Below the pieces are notes generated by a model that had not been told where the DNA came from, did not search any database, and saw nothing but the letters and a program-made list of their open reading frames with translations. Positions 36,676-45,127 of a stretch of 64,000 nucleotides of DNA are shown here, in pieces. The stretch covers positions 62,001-126,000 of the forward strand of contig NZ_JSVC01000019.1 in NCBI RefSeq assembly GCF_000814475.1, given 5' to 3'. A program made the position numbers and the translations under genes. This DNA comes from Flavihumibacter solisilvae. Its GTDB lineage: Bacteria; Bacteroidota; Bacteroidia; Chitinophagales; Chitinophagaceae. The first letter of the stretch is position 1. Every line of letters begins with the position of its first letter.

Positions 36676-37491
36676 ATGATCCCCAAATTTTCCGGACTCC
36701 TAGCAGGAATTGCAGTTGTTGCATTGAGCAGCTGCTCTTCAGTATATAAATCCGGCCAGACTCCGGATGACGTTTACTACTCACCAGGTAAACCTGTTGC
36801 TGCTGTTGCAAAGGGTGACAATGACACGGAAGACCGCGGTGAATACGTGGAAACGAATAAGCGCAGGTCCTACAACCGCAATAACGAATATGATAGCTAT
36901 AATTATCGCGATGACCAGTACATGAGGATGATGATCAGCAGCGGCCGCAGACCATACGGGTATGGGTATTATGATGATTTTGCGATGATGGATCCGATGA
37001 TGTACAACAACTGGAGGTGGAACAGCTACATGACATGGAACAGTCCATGGAATAGTCCGTATAACTCCATGTGGTACTGGAACAGCTTCTACAATCCATA
37101 CTGCCGCCCGGTATATGTTATCCCGTCAGGTGGTTATATAGGCAAGCCTGGATATGGGTATGGCAACGTGGTTGCACGTCCCAGCCGCCCGGCATCCGCA
37201 TTCGGCATGAGCAGCTACCTGAACACCAGTTCCAACAATAATCGTACATACAAACCCTACTCTTATTACAGGGGTGGTTCGTATAACAATTCCAATAGCC
37301 GTGAATACAATTCCGGTACCAGCAGACGCTCCTTATTCGGTGGAAATAGCAATAACAACAACAATTCATCTTATGACCGACCTTCCCGTAGCTACTCGCC
37401 ATCATCAAACACCGGTAGTAGTAGTGGTTCCAGGCCTAGTTCCGGAAGCAGCGGAGGTGGTGTGAGTCGCCCTGCCCGTACAGGAAACTAA
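36676..37491 (+). CDS. Tyr/Asn/Ser-rich surface or periplasmic lipoprotein of unknown function
   Basis: 271 residues. A lipoprotein signal (MIPKFSGLLAGIAVVALSSC; Cys at 20) precedes a low-complexity body rich in Tyr, Asn, Ser, Arg and Gly, including DDVYYSPGKP near the start, an M/W/N/Y-rich middle, and a Ser/Gly/Arg-rich tail. No recognised fold. Such proteins occur in many Chitinophagaceae. A strong terminator follows. The gene is monocistronic, with its own promoter and terminator. Confidence 0.75.
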   Translation: MIPKFSGLLAGIAVVALSSCSSVYKSGQTPDDVYYSPGKPVAAVAKGDNDTEDRGEYVETNKRRSYNRNNEYDSYNYRDDQYMRMMISSGRRPYGYGYYDDFAMMDPMMYNNWRWNSYMTWNSPWNSPYNSMWYWNSFYNPYCRPVYVIPSGGYIGKPGYGYGNVVARPSRPASAFGMSSYLNTSSNNNRTYKPYSYYRGGSYNNSNSREYNSGTSRRSLFGGNSNNNNNSSYDRPSRSYSPSSNTGSSSGSRPSSGSSGGGVSRPARTGN

Positions 37492-37512
37492 TCGGACGGT
37501 TCCCATATGAAT

Positions 37513-37558
37513 GGAGGAAACAACCTGCCTACTACTGCATTTGTTTCCTCTTTTTTTA
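37513..37558 (+). terminator. Rho-independent terminator after the Tyr/Asn-rich lipoprotein gene
   Basis: GAGGAAACAA (37514-37523) pairs perfectly with TTGTTTCCTC (37541-37550) around a 17-nt loop and is followed by seven T. It ends 20-odd nt after the lipoprotein stop and 29 nt before the porin gene start. Confidence 0.8.
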
Positions 37559-37586
37559 TACCTATACTTATTTCAATCATTCGTAC

Positions 37587-39143
37587 ATGCGGAAAAGCAT
37601 TCTCTTTTTATTCGGAAGTCTCGCTACCCTTGGCGCCTGGTCGCAGGTGCCCGAAGACGCACTCAGGATGTCGTGGTCCACACCCAGCGGAACCGCCAGG
37701 AACCAGGCAATTGGCGGAGTAATGACATCATTAGGCGGCGACATCACTGCCAACTTTATTAACCCGGCCGGTATCGCGATGTACAAAACCAGCGAGATCG
37801 TTTTATCACCCGGCTACAATTTCTTCAATAATAAGTCGACATACAGGGGCAGCGCGGAAACAAATGCCAAATCCAGCAGCTTTATCCTCGGAACATCAGG
37901 TCTCGTGTTCGGTATCTCCGACAGGTATAAAGCCAATAAAAGCAGCGCTTTCAGTATTGCGGTAAACCGTTCTGCCGATTTCAACAATAAGATCGCTTAT
38001 AGTGGCACCAATAATTTCAGTTCTTTTTCTGAAGCTTACGCGGTAGAAGTAGCAAGTTCGGGCCTGTCCATAGATGATGCATTGAACAGCAGCAGTATCT
38101 CCTTCCCTTCGAGAATGGCATTATATACCTACCTCGTTGATACGCTTACTACTGAAGGCTTCGGCACCGAGGTTGTTGGTACACCGATGAGATACGCACT
38201 GCAACATGATACCGCCTTTTTACTGAACCAGTCGAACACTATTGAAACCAGTGGTGGAATTACAGAAGTGGCGATCAGCTTCGCAGGAAACAGCAACGAC
38301 AAATTCTATTTCGGCGGAAGCCTTGGTGTTCCTATCCTCAATTATGAGCGGAACAGTGTATATACGGAAACAGATGCAACCAACCAAAGCAACAACTATT
38401 TTAATTCCGCCACCCTGCGGGAAAGATATACAAGCAAAGGAGTTGGTGTGAACCTGAAATTGGGTGCGATTTTCAAACCGGTTAATTTCATTCGCGTGGG
38501 CGCGGCTATTCATACACCGACCCTGTATGGACTGAAGGATTCCTATGATGCGACGATGGAAACAGACCTGGATAATTACAACGAACCCACATCGGTAACT
38601 ATCCGGGAACTGAATGACGGTTATATTCCTGAGTACAAGTATGACCTGACATCACCATGGCGTTTCCTGGTGGGCGGTTCTTATGTGTTCCATGGTGTTG
38701 AAGATATCAAGCAACAACGCGGATTTATTTCGGCCGACCTTGAGTATGTAACATATTCTTCCAACAGGTTCAAGAACGGCGAGGAAAATACTATTGACAA
38801 CCAGGAATATTATGACGCCGTGAATGGCGTGATCAAACAGATCTACAAAGGCGCCCTGAATGCAAAGATCGGGGGCGAGCTGAAGTTCAACACAACTATG
38901 GCAAGAGCAGGTTTTGCCTATTATGGCAACCCTTACGAGGATAAGGATCTTGATGGAAAGCGCATGTATATCAGCGGTGGTGTAGGATATCGTGATAAAG
39001 GCTTTTTTATTGACCTGGCGTATGTACATCGGTTAACCGACGACGTTAATTTTCCGTACAGGTTACCTGACAAGGCTAATACCTATGCTGAAACGAAAGG
39101 CTCTGGCGGAAATGTGATCGTAACGGCAGGGATTAAATTCTGA
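37587..39143 (+). CDS. OmpP1/FadL-family outer-membrane transport protein
   Basis: 518 residues. A signal peptide (ending about GAWSQ) is followed by SGTARNQAIGGVMTSLGGDITANFINPAGIAMYKTSEIVLSPGYNF, which is the FadL-type plug and first strands (the ALGGA / NPAG pattern). The rest alternates hydrophobic strands and ends with a terminal aromatic-containing strand (VIVTAGIKF). FadL-type porins take up hydrophobic molecules such as long-chain fatty acids or aromatics. The stop overlaps the end of the convergent GH1 gene by 11 nt. Confidence 0.87.
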   Translation: MRKSILFLFGSLATLGAWSQVPEDALRMSWSTPSGTARNQAIGGVMTSLGGDITANFINPAGIAMYKTSEIVLSPGYNFFNNKSTYRGSAETNAKSSSFILGTSGLVFGISDRYKANKSSAFSIAVNRSADFNNKIAYSGTNNFSSFSEAYAVEVASSGLSIDDALNSSSISFPSRMALYTYLVDTLTTEGFGTEVVGTPMRYALQHDTAFLLNQSNTIETSGGITEVAISFAGNSNDKFYFGGSLGVPILNYERNSVYTETDATNQSNNYFNSATLRERYTSKGVGVNLKLGAIFKPVNFIRVGAAIHTPTLYGLKDSYDATMETDLDNYNEPTSVTIRELNDGYIPEYKYDLTSPWRFLVGGSYVFHGVEDIKQQRGFISADLEYVTYSSNRFKNGEENTIDNQEYYDAVNGVIKQIYKGALNAKIGGELKFNTTMARAGFAYYGNPYEDKDLDGKRMYISGGVGYRDKGFFIDLAYVHRLTDDVNFPYRLPDKANTYAETKGSGGNVIVTAGIKF

Positions 39144-40515
39144 CAGCATGTTGCCCTTTTCCCTGGTACTCAAGGAAAGCGCGCCACCAGTAGCCTGAAT
39201 CCTTGATCGTGCGTACCTGTGTGGCATGATCAACATGAACAAGGCCGAACCTGGCTTCATAACCTTCAGCCCATTCAAAATTATCCATCAGCGTCCACGC
39301 GAAATAACCTGTAATATTCATTCCTTCCTGTTTCAATTGCAATAAGGCAGTAAGGTGATCGCGATAATACGCGATGCGTGCATCGTCCTGCACCCTGCCC
39401 CTGTTCAGCGAATCTTTGAATGCAGCGCCGTTCTCCGTGATCATTAATTCTTTTATACCGTCATACTGACTGAAGCGGCGGATAATATTCTTAAATGCCC
39501 CCGGATTTATCTCCCATCCAAGAGATGTATGAGGTACCTTCCGGTCGCTGGCTTTTACGGGAGATGCCTGCACGAGTGGAATGAATGGGTTGTGTTTTAT
39601 GACAACAGGAAAATAGTTCTGCAGCCCGATAAAATCCATCCCGAACTGCATCTTTTCCGCATGCTTCCAGGTCAGGTTCCGGCGGTTCATTTTTTCCATC
39701 AGTCCCCTGTCATCTTCCGGGAATCCCATACCCAGCAAAGGTTCGATGAAGATCCGGTTCATCAGGAGGTCAACACGACTGGCTGCAGCAAGATCTTCCT
39801 CCCGTGACGAAAACGGAATGACCTCTGAGCAGGAGAATGTTGTTCCGATCCGGGCGCCGGGAACCTGTGCACGGATCATTGCTGCACCTTCTGACTGTGC
39901 AAGTACAGCATGCTGCACGGACTTCAGGTAGGCATCAAGACTTCTCTTTCCAGGGGCATGTTTTCCCACCAGGTAACCGAGTGTGGTAAATGCTGCAGGC
40001 TCGTTCAGGATAAGCCAGTTCTTTACCCGGTCGCCGAATGCTTTTGCACAGATCCTGGCAAAATGCCTGAACCAGCGATTGATCAACGGGCTCACCCAAC
40101 CGCCCTCCTGCTGCAATACCTGCGGCAGGTCCCAGTGATAGATTGTAACAAAGGGTGTGAGCCCCAATCGCAGGCATTCATTGATTACGTCATTGTAATA
40201 AGCTATGCCTGCAGGATTGGCTTTGCCTGAACCATCGGGAAGGATCCTTGACCAGGAAATGGAAAAGCGGAAACTGTTAAAGCCAAGGGCCTTAACAAGC
40301 AGGAGATCTTCCTTGTAACGGTGGTAGAAGTCACAGGCGGGATAAGGACCGGCACCTTTACGGGTGGCTGTTTTTTTACGGCTGAAAACATCCCAGACAG
40401 AATGACTCCTGCCGTCTTCGAGAATTGCACCTTCGTTCTGTGCCGCCGAAATGGCAACTCCAAAATGGAAGTCATCACCAAACATCTGGGCACTTAACGG
40501 GTGTTCAACAGGCAT
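39133..40515 (-). CDS. GH1-family beta-glucosidase-like glycosidase
   Basis: 460 residues from MPVEHPLSAQMFGDDF. The GH1 pattern is complete: FHFGVAISAAQNEG, RFSISWSRILPDG, TIYHWDLPQVLQQEGGW, acid/base Glu in NWLILNEPAAF, and the nucleophile Glu in LMITENGAAF. No signal peptide, so probably cytoplasmic and acting on imported beta-glucosides. A TTG at 40524 would add three residues and is not preferred. Confidence 0.93.
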   Translation of the reverse strand: MPVEHPLSAQMFGDDFHFGVAISAAQNEGAILEDGRSHSVWDVFSRKKTATRKGAGPYPACDFYHRYKEDLLLVKALGFNSFRFSISWSRILPDGSGKANPAGIAYYNDVINECLRLGLTPFVTIYHWDLPQVLQQEGGWVSPLINRWFRHFARICAKAFGDRVKNWLILNEPAAFTTLGYLVGKHAPGKRSLDAYLKSVQHAVLAQSEGAAMIRAQVPGARIGTTFSCSEVIPFSSREEDLAAASRVDLLMNRIFIEPLLGMGFPEDDRGLMEKMNRRNLTWKHAEKMQFGMDFIGLQNYFPVVIKHNPFIPLVQASPVKASDRKVPHTSLGWEINPGAFKNIIRRFSQYDGIKELMITENGAAFKDSLNRGRVQDDARIAYYRDHLTALLQLKQEGMNITGYFAWTLMDNFEWAEGYEARFGLVHVDHATQVRTIKDSGYWWRAFLEYQGKGQHAVRI

Positions 40516-40570
40516 GTGCTGCAAAGATCGCAGTGATACAGAATCGGCAGATTAACTTTCTGTGAACTTG

Positions 40571-41464
40571 TCATCCGGGCAGCAGGTTCATGATTTTATC
40601 GAAATCCCCGGGATGAAACCAATGCATCTCCGCATCGCGGCGGAACCATGTCAGCTGGCGTTTTGCATAATGGCGGGTATGTTGTTTGATCAGCGATACT
40701 GCTGATTCGAGTGAAGTCTTGCCTTGCAGGTAATCAAAGAGTTCAGCATAGCCCACAGTCTGCAGGGCATTGAGGTGTTGCCATGAGGTAAGTCCCTCAA
40801 CTTCCTTCAGCAGGCCCTGGTGCATCATCTGGTCGACGCGGTGATTGATCCGGTCGTACAATTCTGCCCGCTCCAGGTCGAGCCCGATTTTAATTGTGCG
40901 GAAAGGCCGTTCCTGCTTTTGGCCTGTCTGGAAATGTCGGATACTCCTGCCGGTTGACTGCATCACTTCAAGTGCGCGCATCATGCGTTGCGGGTTCTTC
41001 ATTTCACCTGTTGCATAAAAAAGCGGGTCCTGCTGCTGAAGCTGTTCACGCAGCCATTCGGTACCATGCTGGTCATAAGCTGCGATTATAGATGAGCGGA
41101 TGGCGGGATCAATTCCCGGCAAGTCATCAAGTCCCTCCGTAAATGCTTTTATGTACAGGCCGGTACCGCCGACCATTACAACAGTGTTGTGGTGTTTGAA
41201 TATGGAAGCTGCAGTTTCAAGCGCATAGGTTTCAAAGGTAGCAGCGCTTACTTCTTCGGCAATGGAATGCGAGGCGATGAAATGATGTTTTACCTGGCCC
41301 AGTTCCACCGGCGAGGGCCGTGCAACCCCAATATCAAGTTCCTGATAACATTGCCTGGAATCTGCGGAAATAATCTCTGTTCCCAGGGCCTTTGCCACCC
41401 GGATGGCGAGGGCGGTTTTACCAACTGCGGTTGGCCCGGCTATGATGATGCATGTTTTATGCAA
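40571..41464 (-). CDS. miaA: tRNA dimethylallyltransferase
   Basis: 297 residues. IIAGPTAVGKTALAIRVA (P-loop), ISADSRQCYQELDIGVARPS, VVMVGGTGLYIKAFTEGL, and later QTVGYAELFDYLQG and YAKRQLTWFRRD are the family signatures. It adds the isopentenyl group to A37 of tRNAs that read UNN codons. The start codon is TTG, since no ATG is close by in frame. It follows the pRiA4b ORF-3-like gene by 23 nt. Confidence 0.95.
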   Translation of the reverse strand: MHKTCIIIAGPTAVGKTALAIRVAKALGTEIISADSRQCYQELDIGVARPSPVELGQVKHHFIASHSIAEEVSAATFETYALETAASIFKHHNTVVMVGGTGLYIKAFTEGLDDLPGIDPAIRSSIIAAYDQHGTEWLREQLQQQDPLFYATGEMKNPQRMMRALEVMQSTGRSIRHFQTGQKQERPFRTIKIGLDLERAELYDRINHRVDQMMHQGLLKEVEGLTSWQHLNALQTVGYAELFDYLQGKTSLESAVSLIKQHTRHYAKRQLTWFRRDAEMHWFHPGDFDKIMNLLPG

Positions 41465-41487
41465 GGGTGATGCGCTGGTTGATAAAA

Positions 41488-42066
41488 TCAGATTTCTTCT
41501 TCGCTTTCACCGGCACCGAACTCATCCGTTTCAAGATCGGAATCTCCATCAGACTCCCCGTCCTCACCTTCCGTTCCGAAACCTTCTGCACCTGATTGCA
41601 GGTCATACTTTTCTTCCATTTCGGCGAGCTTGTCACCTACGAGCCCCTTGGTTCCATATTGTGACGGTGCGATTCCTTCCACCCTGACAGTTGCCGGGTA
41701 GTCGATTTTCGGATTTTCCTCTTTTGAAACATTGATCAGCTCAACGAGGAAAGTCCACACCCGGTTGAAATCATATACATACACGAATTTCTGGTTGGGA
41801 TCGAAGATCTCTGCACTTATCGGGGTATCGGACATCAGCAGGGGTTCCACCGGGTAAGAGCGGTTATATTTTTCCAGGGTAATCTCGCGTCCCCGCTGCC
41901 AGCTGTCATTGCTGCGGTAGAACGTTGCTCCATGCTTCGAATCAAATTCATAGGCTTTCAGGATCGCCTGGTGGAGATCCCGGAAATTCTGTTTGTGCCG
42001 GATTGCCACGTCCCTGTAAACACTGTCATCTTCTTCGAAATAGATCCTGAACTTGAGAATAGCCAT
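41488..42066 (-). CDS. Plasmid pRiA4b ORF-3-like domain protein with acidic tail
   Basis: 192 residues. MAILKFRIYFEEDDSVYRDVAIRHKQNFRDLHQAILKAYEFDSKHGATFY is the start of the IS1096_pRiA4b-type fold (a small beta-grasp-like domain), followed by FVYVYDFNRVWTFLVELI. The last 40 residues are very acidic (GEDGESDGDSD to SEEEI). Despite the name, most chromosomal members have no transposon link, and no transposase or inverted repeat is seen nearby. Function unknown. It is 38 nt downstream of the CCA gene and upstream of miaA, so it travels with tRNA maturation genes. Confidence 0.82.
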   Translation of the reverse strand: MAILKFRIYFEEDDSVYRDVAIRHKQNFRDLHQAILKAYEFDSKHGATFYRSNDSWQRGREITLEKYNRSYPVEPLLMSDTPISAEIFDPNQKFVYVYDFNRVWTFLVELINVSKEENPKIDYPATVRVEGIAPSQYGTKGLVGDKLAEMEEKYDLQSGAEGFGTEGEDGESDGDSDLETDEFGAGESEEEI

Positions 42067-42104
42067 AAATATATCTGCGATTTGTGCGTAAAATACAAAT
42101 TCTT

Positions 42105-43523
42105 TTATTGCGCGGGCTGCAGGTTAAATTCAGCCGCTTTTTTCATCATCAGTCCATAAGCTGAGTCATAATTATTCTCAATCTCCCCGTCAAGTATCGC
42201 TTCACGTATGGCATTTTTAATTTCACCTACCAGTCTTCCCGGGGGCAGGTTAAAGGCTTCCATTATCATTTCGCCCGTGATCGGCGGCTGCCAGTTCCGG
42301 ATCCTGTCCTTTTCCTCCACTTCATGAAGCCGCTCCCTTACCAGGTTAAAGTTCTCGAGGTACCGCTTTACCTTGAATTTATTCTTTGAGGTAATGTCGG
42401 CCGAGCAGAGGCTCATGAGGTCATCAATGTCGTCGCCCGCATCAAAAAGTAACCGCCTGATCGCACTGTCGGTAATATTTTCTTTGGTCAGGCTGATGGG
42501 GCGAAGGTGAAGCTCCACCAGTTTGCGGACATATTTCATTTTCTCGTTCTGCGGAAGCTTCAGGCGGGTAAAGATCCTCGGCACCATCCTTCCTCCCACC
42601 ACTTCATGACCATGGAAGGTCCAGCCATGACCCTTCTCAAATTTTTTGGTTGCAGGCTTGCCAATATCATGCAAAACTGCTGCCCATCGCAACCACAGGT
42701 CGTTGGTATGCTGGGAAATATTGTCCACCACCTGGAGTGTGTGGTAAAAATTATCCTTGTGCCCCTTCCCGTCAATGTATTCTGCGCCTGCCAGGTCTAC
42801 CATTTGCGGAAAGATGATGTGCATCAGGCCCGAGGTGTAGAGAAGGTCGAGACCAACCGACGGCTTTTTGCTTAACAGGATCTTGTTGAACTCTTCGGTT
42901 ATCCGTTCCTGTGAAATGATCTTGATGCGTTCCACATTGAGGCAAATACCTTCCCAGGTCTTCTCTTCAATAGTGAATCCAAGCTGGGCGGCAAAACGGA
43001 TGGCGCGAAGCATGCGAAGCGGATCATCGGAAAAAGTTTGTGCCGGTTCAAGTGGCGTCCGGATGATCCCGTGTTGCAAGTCGCCCAACCCGTCGAAGGG
43101 ATCTATCAGTTTCCCGTACTGGTCACCGTTGAGGCTGATGGCCATGGCGTTTATGGTAAAGTCGCGCCGCAGCTGGTCCTCTTCAAGTGTACCAGGCTCC
43201 ACCTCGGGATTCCTGCTATGGTAACGGTAACTTTCCTTCCTCGCTCCCACGAATTCAATTTCAAACTCGTCGATCTTTATAGATGCGGTACCGAAGGTTT
43301 TATAAAAGGCAACCGACGGTTTTGGCTGGAAGCGCTCAGCCACCCTATGGGCCAGTGTTATTCCGTCACCCACGCAAACGATGTCAGCATCCTTGGTTGC
43401 ACGTGAAAGCAGTTTGTCACGCACGAAACCGCCGATCACATAACAAGGCATCTGGAGATCGGACGCTGCATGTGCTATTTTCTTCAACAGAAACAATTCC
43501 TTTTCTGTGCAATTGATGTCCAT
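42105..43523 (-). CDS. CCA tRNA nucleotidyltransferase / poly(A) polymerase-like, with HD domain
   Basis: 472 residues from MDINCTEKELFLLKK. The class II nucleotidyltransferase head has GGFVRDKLLSRATKDADIV (GGxVRD and DxD), RRDFTINAMAIS and DPLRMLRAIRFA; an HD domain (VLHDIGKP, about 270) and a C-terminal tail follow. A longer frame from 43556 enters the GT9 gene and is rejected. A TATCTTTG -7 element lies at 43531-43538 on the minus strand, only 8 nt before the ATG, so the mRNA is probably leaderless. Confidence 0.94.
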   Translation of the reverse strand: MDINCTEKELFLLKKIAHAASDLQMPCYVIGGFVRDKLLSRATKDADIVCVGDGITLAHRVAERFQPKPSVAFYKTFGTASIKIDEFEIEFVGARKESYRYHSRNPEVEPGTLEEDQLRRDFTINAMAISLNGDQYGKLIDPFDGLGDLQHGIIRTPLEPAQTFSDDPLRMLRAIRFAAQLGFTIEEKTWEGICLNVERIKIISQERITEEFNKILLSKKPSVGLDLLYTSGLMHIIFPQMVDLAGAEYIDGKGHKDNFYHTLQVVDNISQHTNDLWLRWAAVLHDIGKPATKKFEKGHGWTFHGHEVVGGRMVPRIFTRLKLPQNEKMKYVRKLVELHLRPISLTKENITDSAIRRLLFDAGDDIDDLMSLCSADITSKNKFKVKRYLENFNLVRERLHEVEEKDRIRNWQPPITGEMIMEAFNLPPGRLVGEIKNAIREAILDGEIENNYDSAYGLMMKKAAEFNLQPAQ

Positions 43524-43555
43524 GGGGCAGCAAAGATAGGTGAGTTTGCCCTGCA

Positions 43556-44554
43556 TTAAAAGCCACCGGCTGCCAGTAACTGGTCCTCCCGGATATCGAG
43601 TGCACAGCGGAAATGCCCTTCAGGGCATTCGCGACGCCCATGAAGTCCACATGGCCTGCAATACAACGCAGTTTCAATTTCTATTACTGACGACACGTCA
43701 GACAGCGGGCCAAACCCGAATGAAGGAACTGTGGAGCAATAAACTGCAGCCGTTGGCGCATTCACTGCGCTGGCGAAATGCATGGGCGCTGAATCGTTGA
43801 CGTAATTCATGACAGCTGATTGCATCAGGGCGGCTGATTGCAGGAAACTCAGCTGGCCGCAGAGTGACTGCACCTGACCATGGCCTGACCCTGAAATGAT
43901 CTGCTGTGCCAATGGTTCGTCGCCCGGTGCGCCAATAAGGAAAATATTGAGGGAAGCCGGTAACCTGTTGATAAATGCGATCCATTTTCCCGCCGGGTAT
44001 TGTTTGGTGAACCATACAGATGCGGGGGCGATCACGATGTAGGGATCACGCCGGAACGCTGCTGCTTTTTCATAATCCGCGGCCGTGGGATATAATTTAG
44101 GCCGGAAAGGTTTATCATCGGTGAAATGCCTGACAAGATCGTTGCATCTTTCGATTTCATGCTTTGGGTGCTCTTTGCTGCTCAGCACATGCGGAACACG
44201 GCGCGTGAAAAACCTGCTTAGCGGGTTCTTATCATACCCGATGGTCTCCACTGCTCCTGACAATGCTGTCAGCAGGCCGGTAGCCGCAAAGCGTTGCACA
44301 TTGATTACCTTATCGTATTTGTTATTACGGATAACGCGGTTGAGGCGGAACAGCTCCTGGTATTTGCCAGCTTTCTTGTCCCAGATCAGCAACTCATTCA
44401 AAAAAGGATGGTCTTTCAGTAGTCCTTCATTTCCCTTACGAAGCAGGAAATCTATTTTGGCCTCAGGAAACCAGTGATGAAGTTTTTCCAGGATCCCGGT
44501 TGCGAGCACTACATCACCAATGAAAGCAGTCTGTATAATAAGAAATCGGGGCAT
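43556..44554 (-). CDS. Glycosyltransferase family 9 (heptosyltransferase-like)
   Basis: 332 residues from MPRFLIIQTAFIGDVVLAT, the canonical GT9 start. LKDHPFLNELLIWDK, IVIAPASVWFTKQYPAGKWIAFINRLP (sugar-nucleotide region), YVNDSAPMHFASAV and the KFxxLC-like end support the call. GT9 enzymes transfer heptose from ADP-heptose into LPS. A 26-residue upstream extension overlaps the YrdC-like gene and is rejected. It starts 19 nt after that gene. Confidence 0.9.
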   Translation of the reverse strand: MPRFLIIQTAFIGDVVLATGILEKLHHWFPEAKIDFLLRKGNEGLLKDHPFLNELLIWDKKAGKYQELFRLNRVIRNNKYDKVINVQRFAATGLLTALSGAVETIGYDKNPLSRFFTRRVPHVLSSKEHPKHEIERCNDLVRHFTDDKPFRPKLYPTAADYEKAAAFRRDPYIVIAPASVWFTKQYPAGKWIAFINRLPASLNIFLIGAPGDEPLAQQIISGSGHGQVQSLCGQLSFLQSAALMQSAVMNYVNDSAPMHFASAVNAPTAAVYCSTVPSFGFGPLSDVSSVIEIETALYCRPCGLHGRRECPEGHFRCALDIREDQLLAAGGF

Positions 44555-44573
44555 TCTCTCTGAGTTGACGTGA

Positions 44574-45062
44574 TTATACGAATTTTTCAAATATGAAACC
44601 GTTCCGGACCGGACTGGTATGATTCCCTGCACGGTATGCGGCTAATGCAGTAGTTTCTGCCGGATCAACAGGAACAACGGCAATGGGTTTGCGGAACCGT
44701 TTAAGCAGGTGAATTCCGAACACGTCTTCAGAAAGCGAAATATATGCCGATCCATCGGGTGATAACAGTTGACCGGCAATGGCCAGTACCCCGGGAAAGC
44801 GGACAGCCAAAGGCTTCTTCTGCCCCGCCATCCAGTCAAAAACGGCCAGGTCGAGTGCGCTCACATGAATTAACAGGTCCCGCTCATCAGCAAGCAGTAC
44901 AACCGGCTGGCAACCAGGTGCAGAGGCAAGTAAACGGTCAGCAGCGATCTCGGACGCGGCATCCGCTGCAAGCATCCAGCCGGCTTCTGTCGGGATGATC
45001 ACGAGCCCGTCATTTTCCAACACATTAAGACACTGTACAATATCATTATTGAAATCATCCAT
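44574..45062 (-). CDS. Degenerate YrdC/Sua5-like protein
   Basis: 162 residues from MDDFNNDIVQCLNVLENDG. The segment GLVIIPTEAGWMLAADA aligns with the YrdC loop IPTETVYGLAA. The Lys-Arg pair that follows in active enzymes (VKNRP in the Sua5 at 25084) is missing, and the SAN segment is replaced by IAVVPVDPAETTAL. Reaction in t6A synthesis is therefore doubtful. An extra 8-residue upstream start is not preferred. It is divergent from sucC and is followed by GT9. Confidence 0.75.
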   Translation of the reverse strand: MDDFNNDIVQCLNVLENDGLVIIPTEAGWMLAADAASEIAADRLLASAPGCQPVVLLADERDLLIHVSALDLAVFDWMAGQKKPLAVRFPGVLAIAGQLLSPDGSAYISLSEDVFGIHLLKRFRKPIAVVPVDPAETTALAAYRAGNHTSPVRNGFIFEKFV

Positions 45063-45127
45063 TCCGCAAATATAACTGCAGGGCACATTTGCGCAATTCC
45101 TCTATCTTCGCTGCAAATTTTTGCTAT

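Noticed and set aside
41488-42066. Calling the pRiA4b ORF-3-like gene a mobile element
   Set aside because: No transposase, inverted repeat or target duplication is visible; the domain name alone is not evidence.
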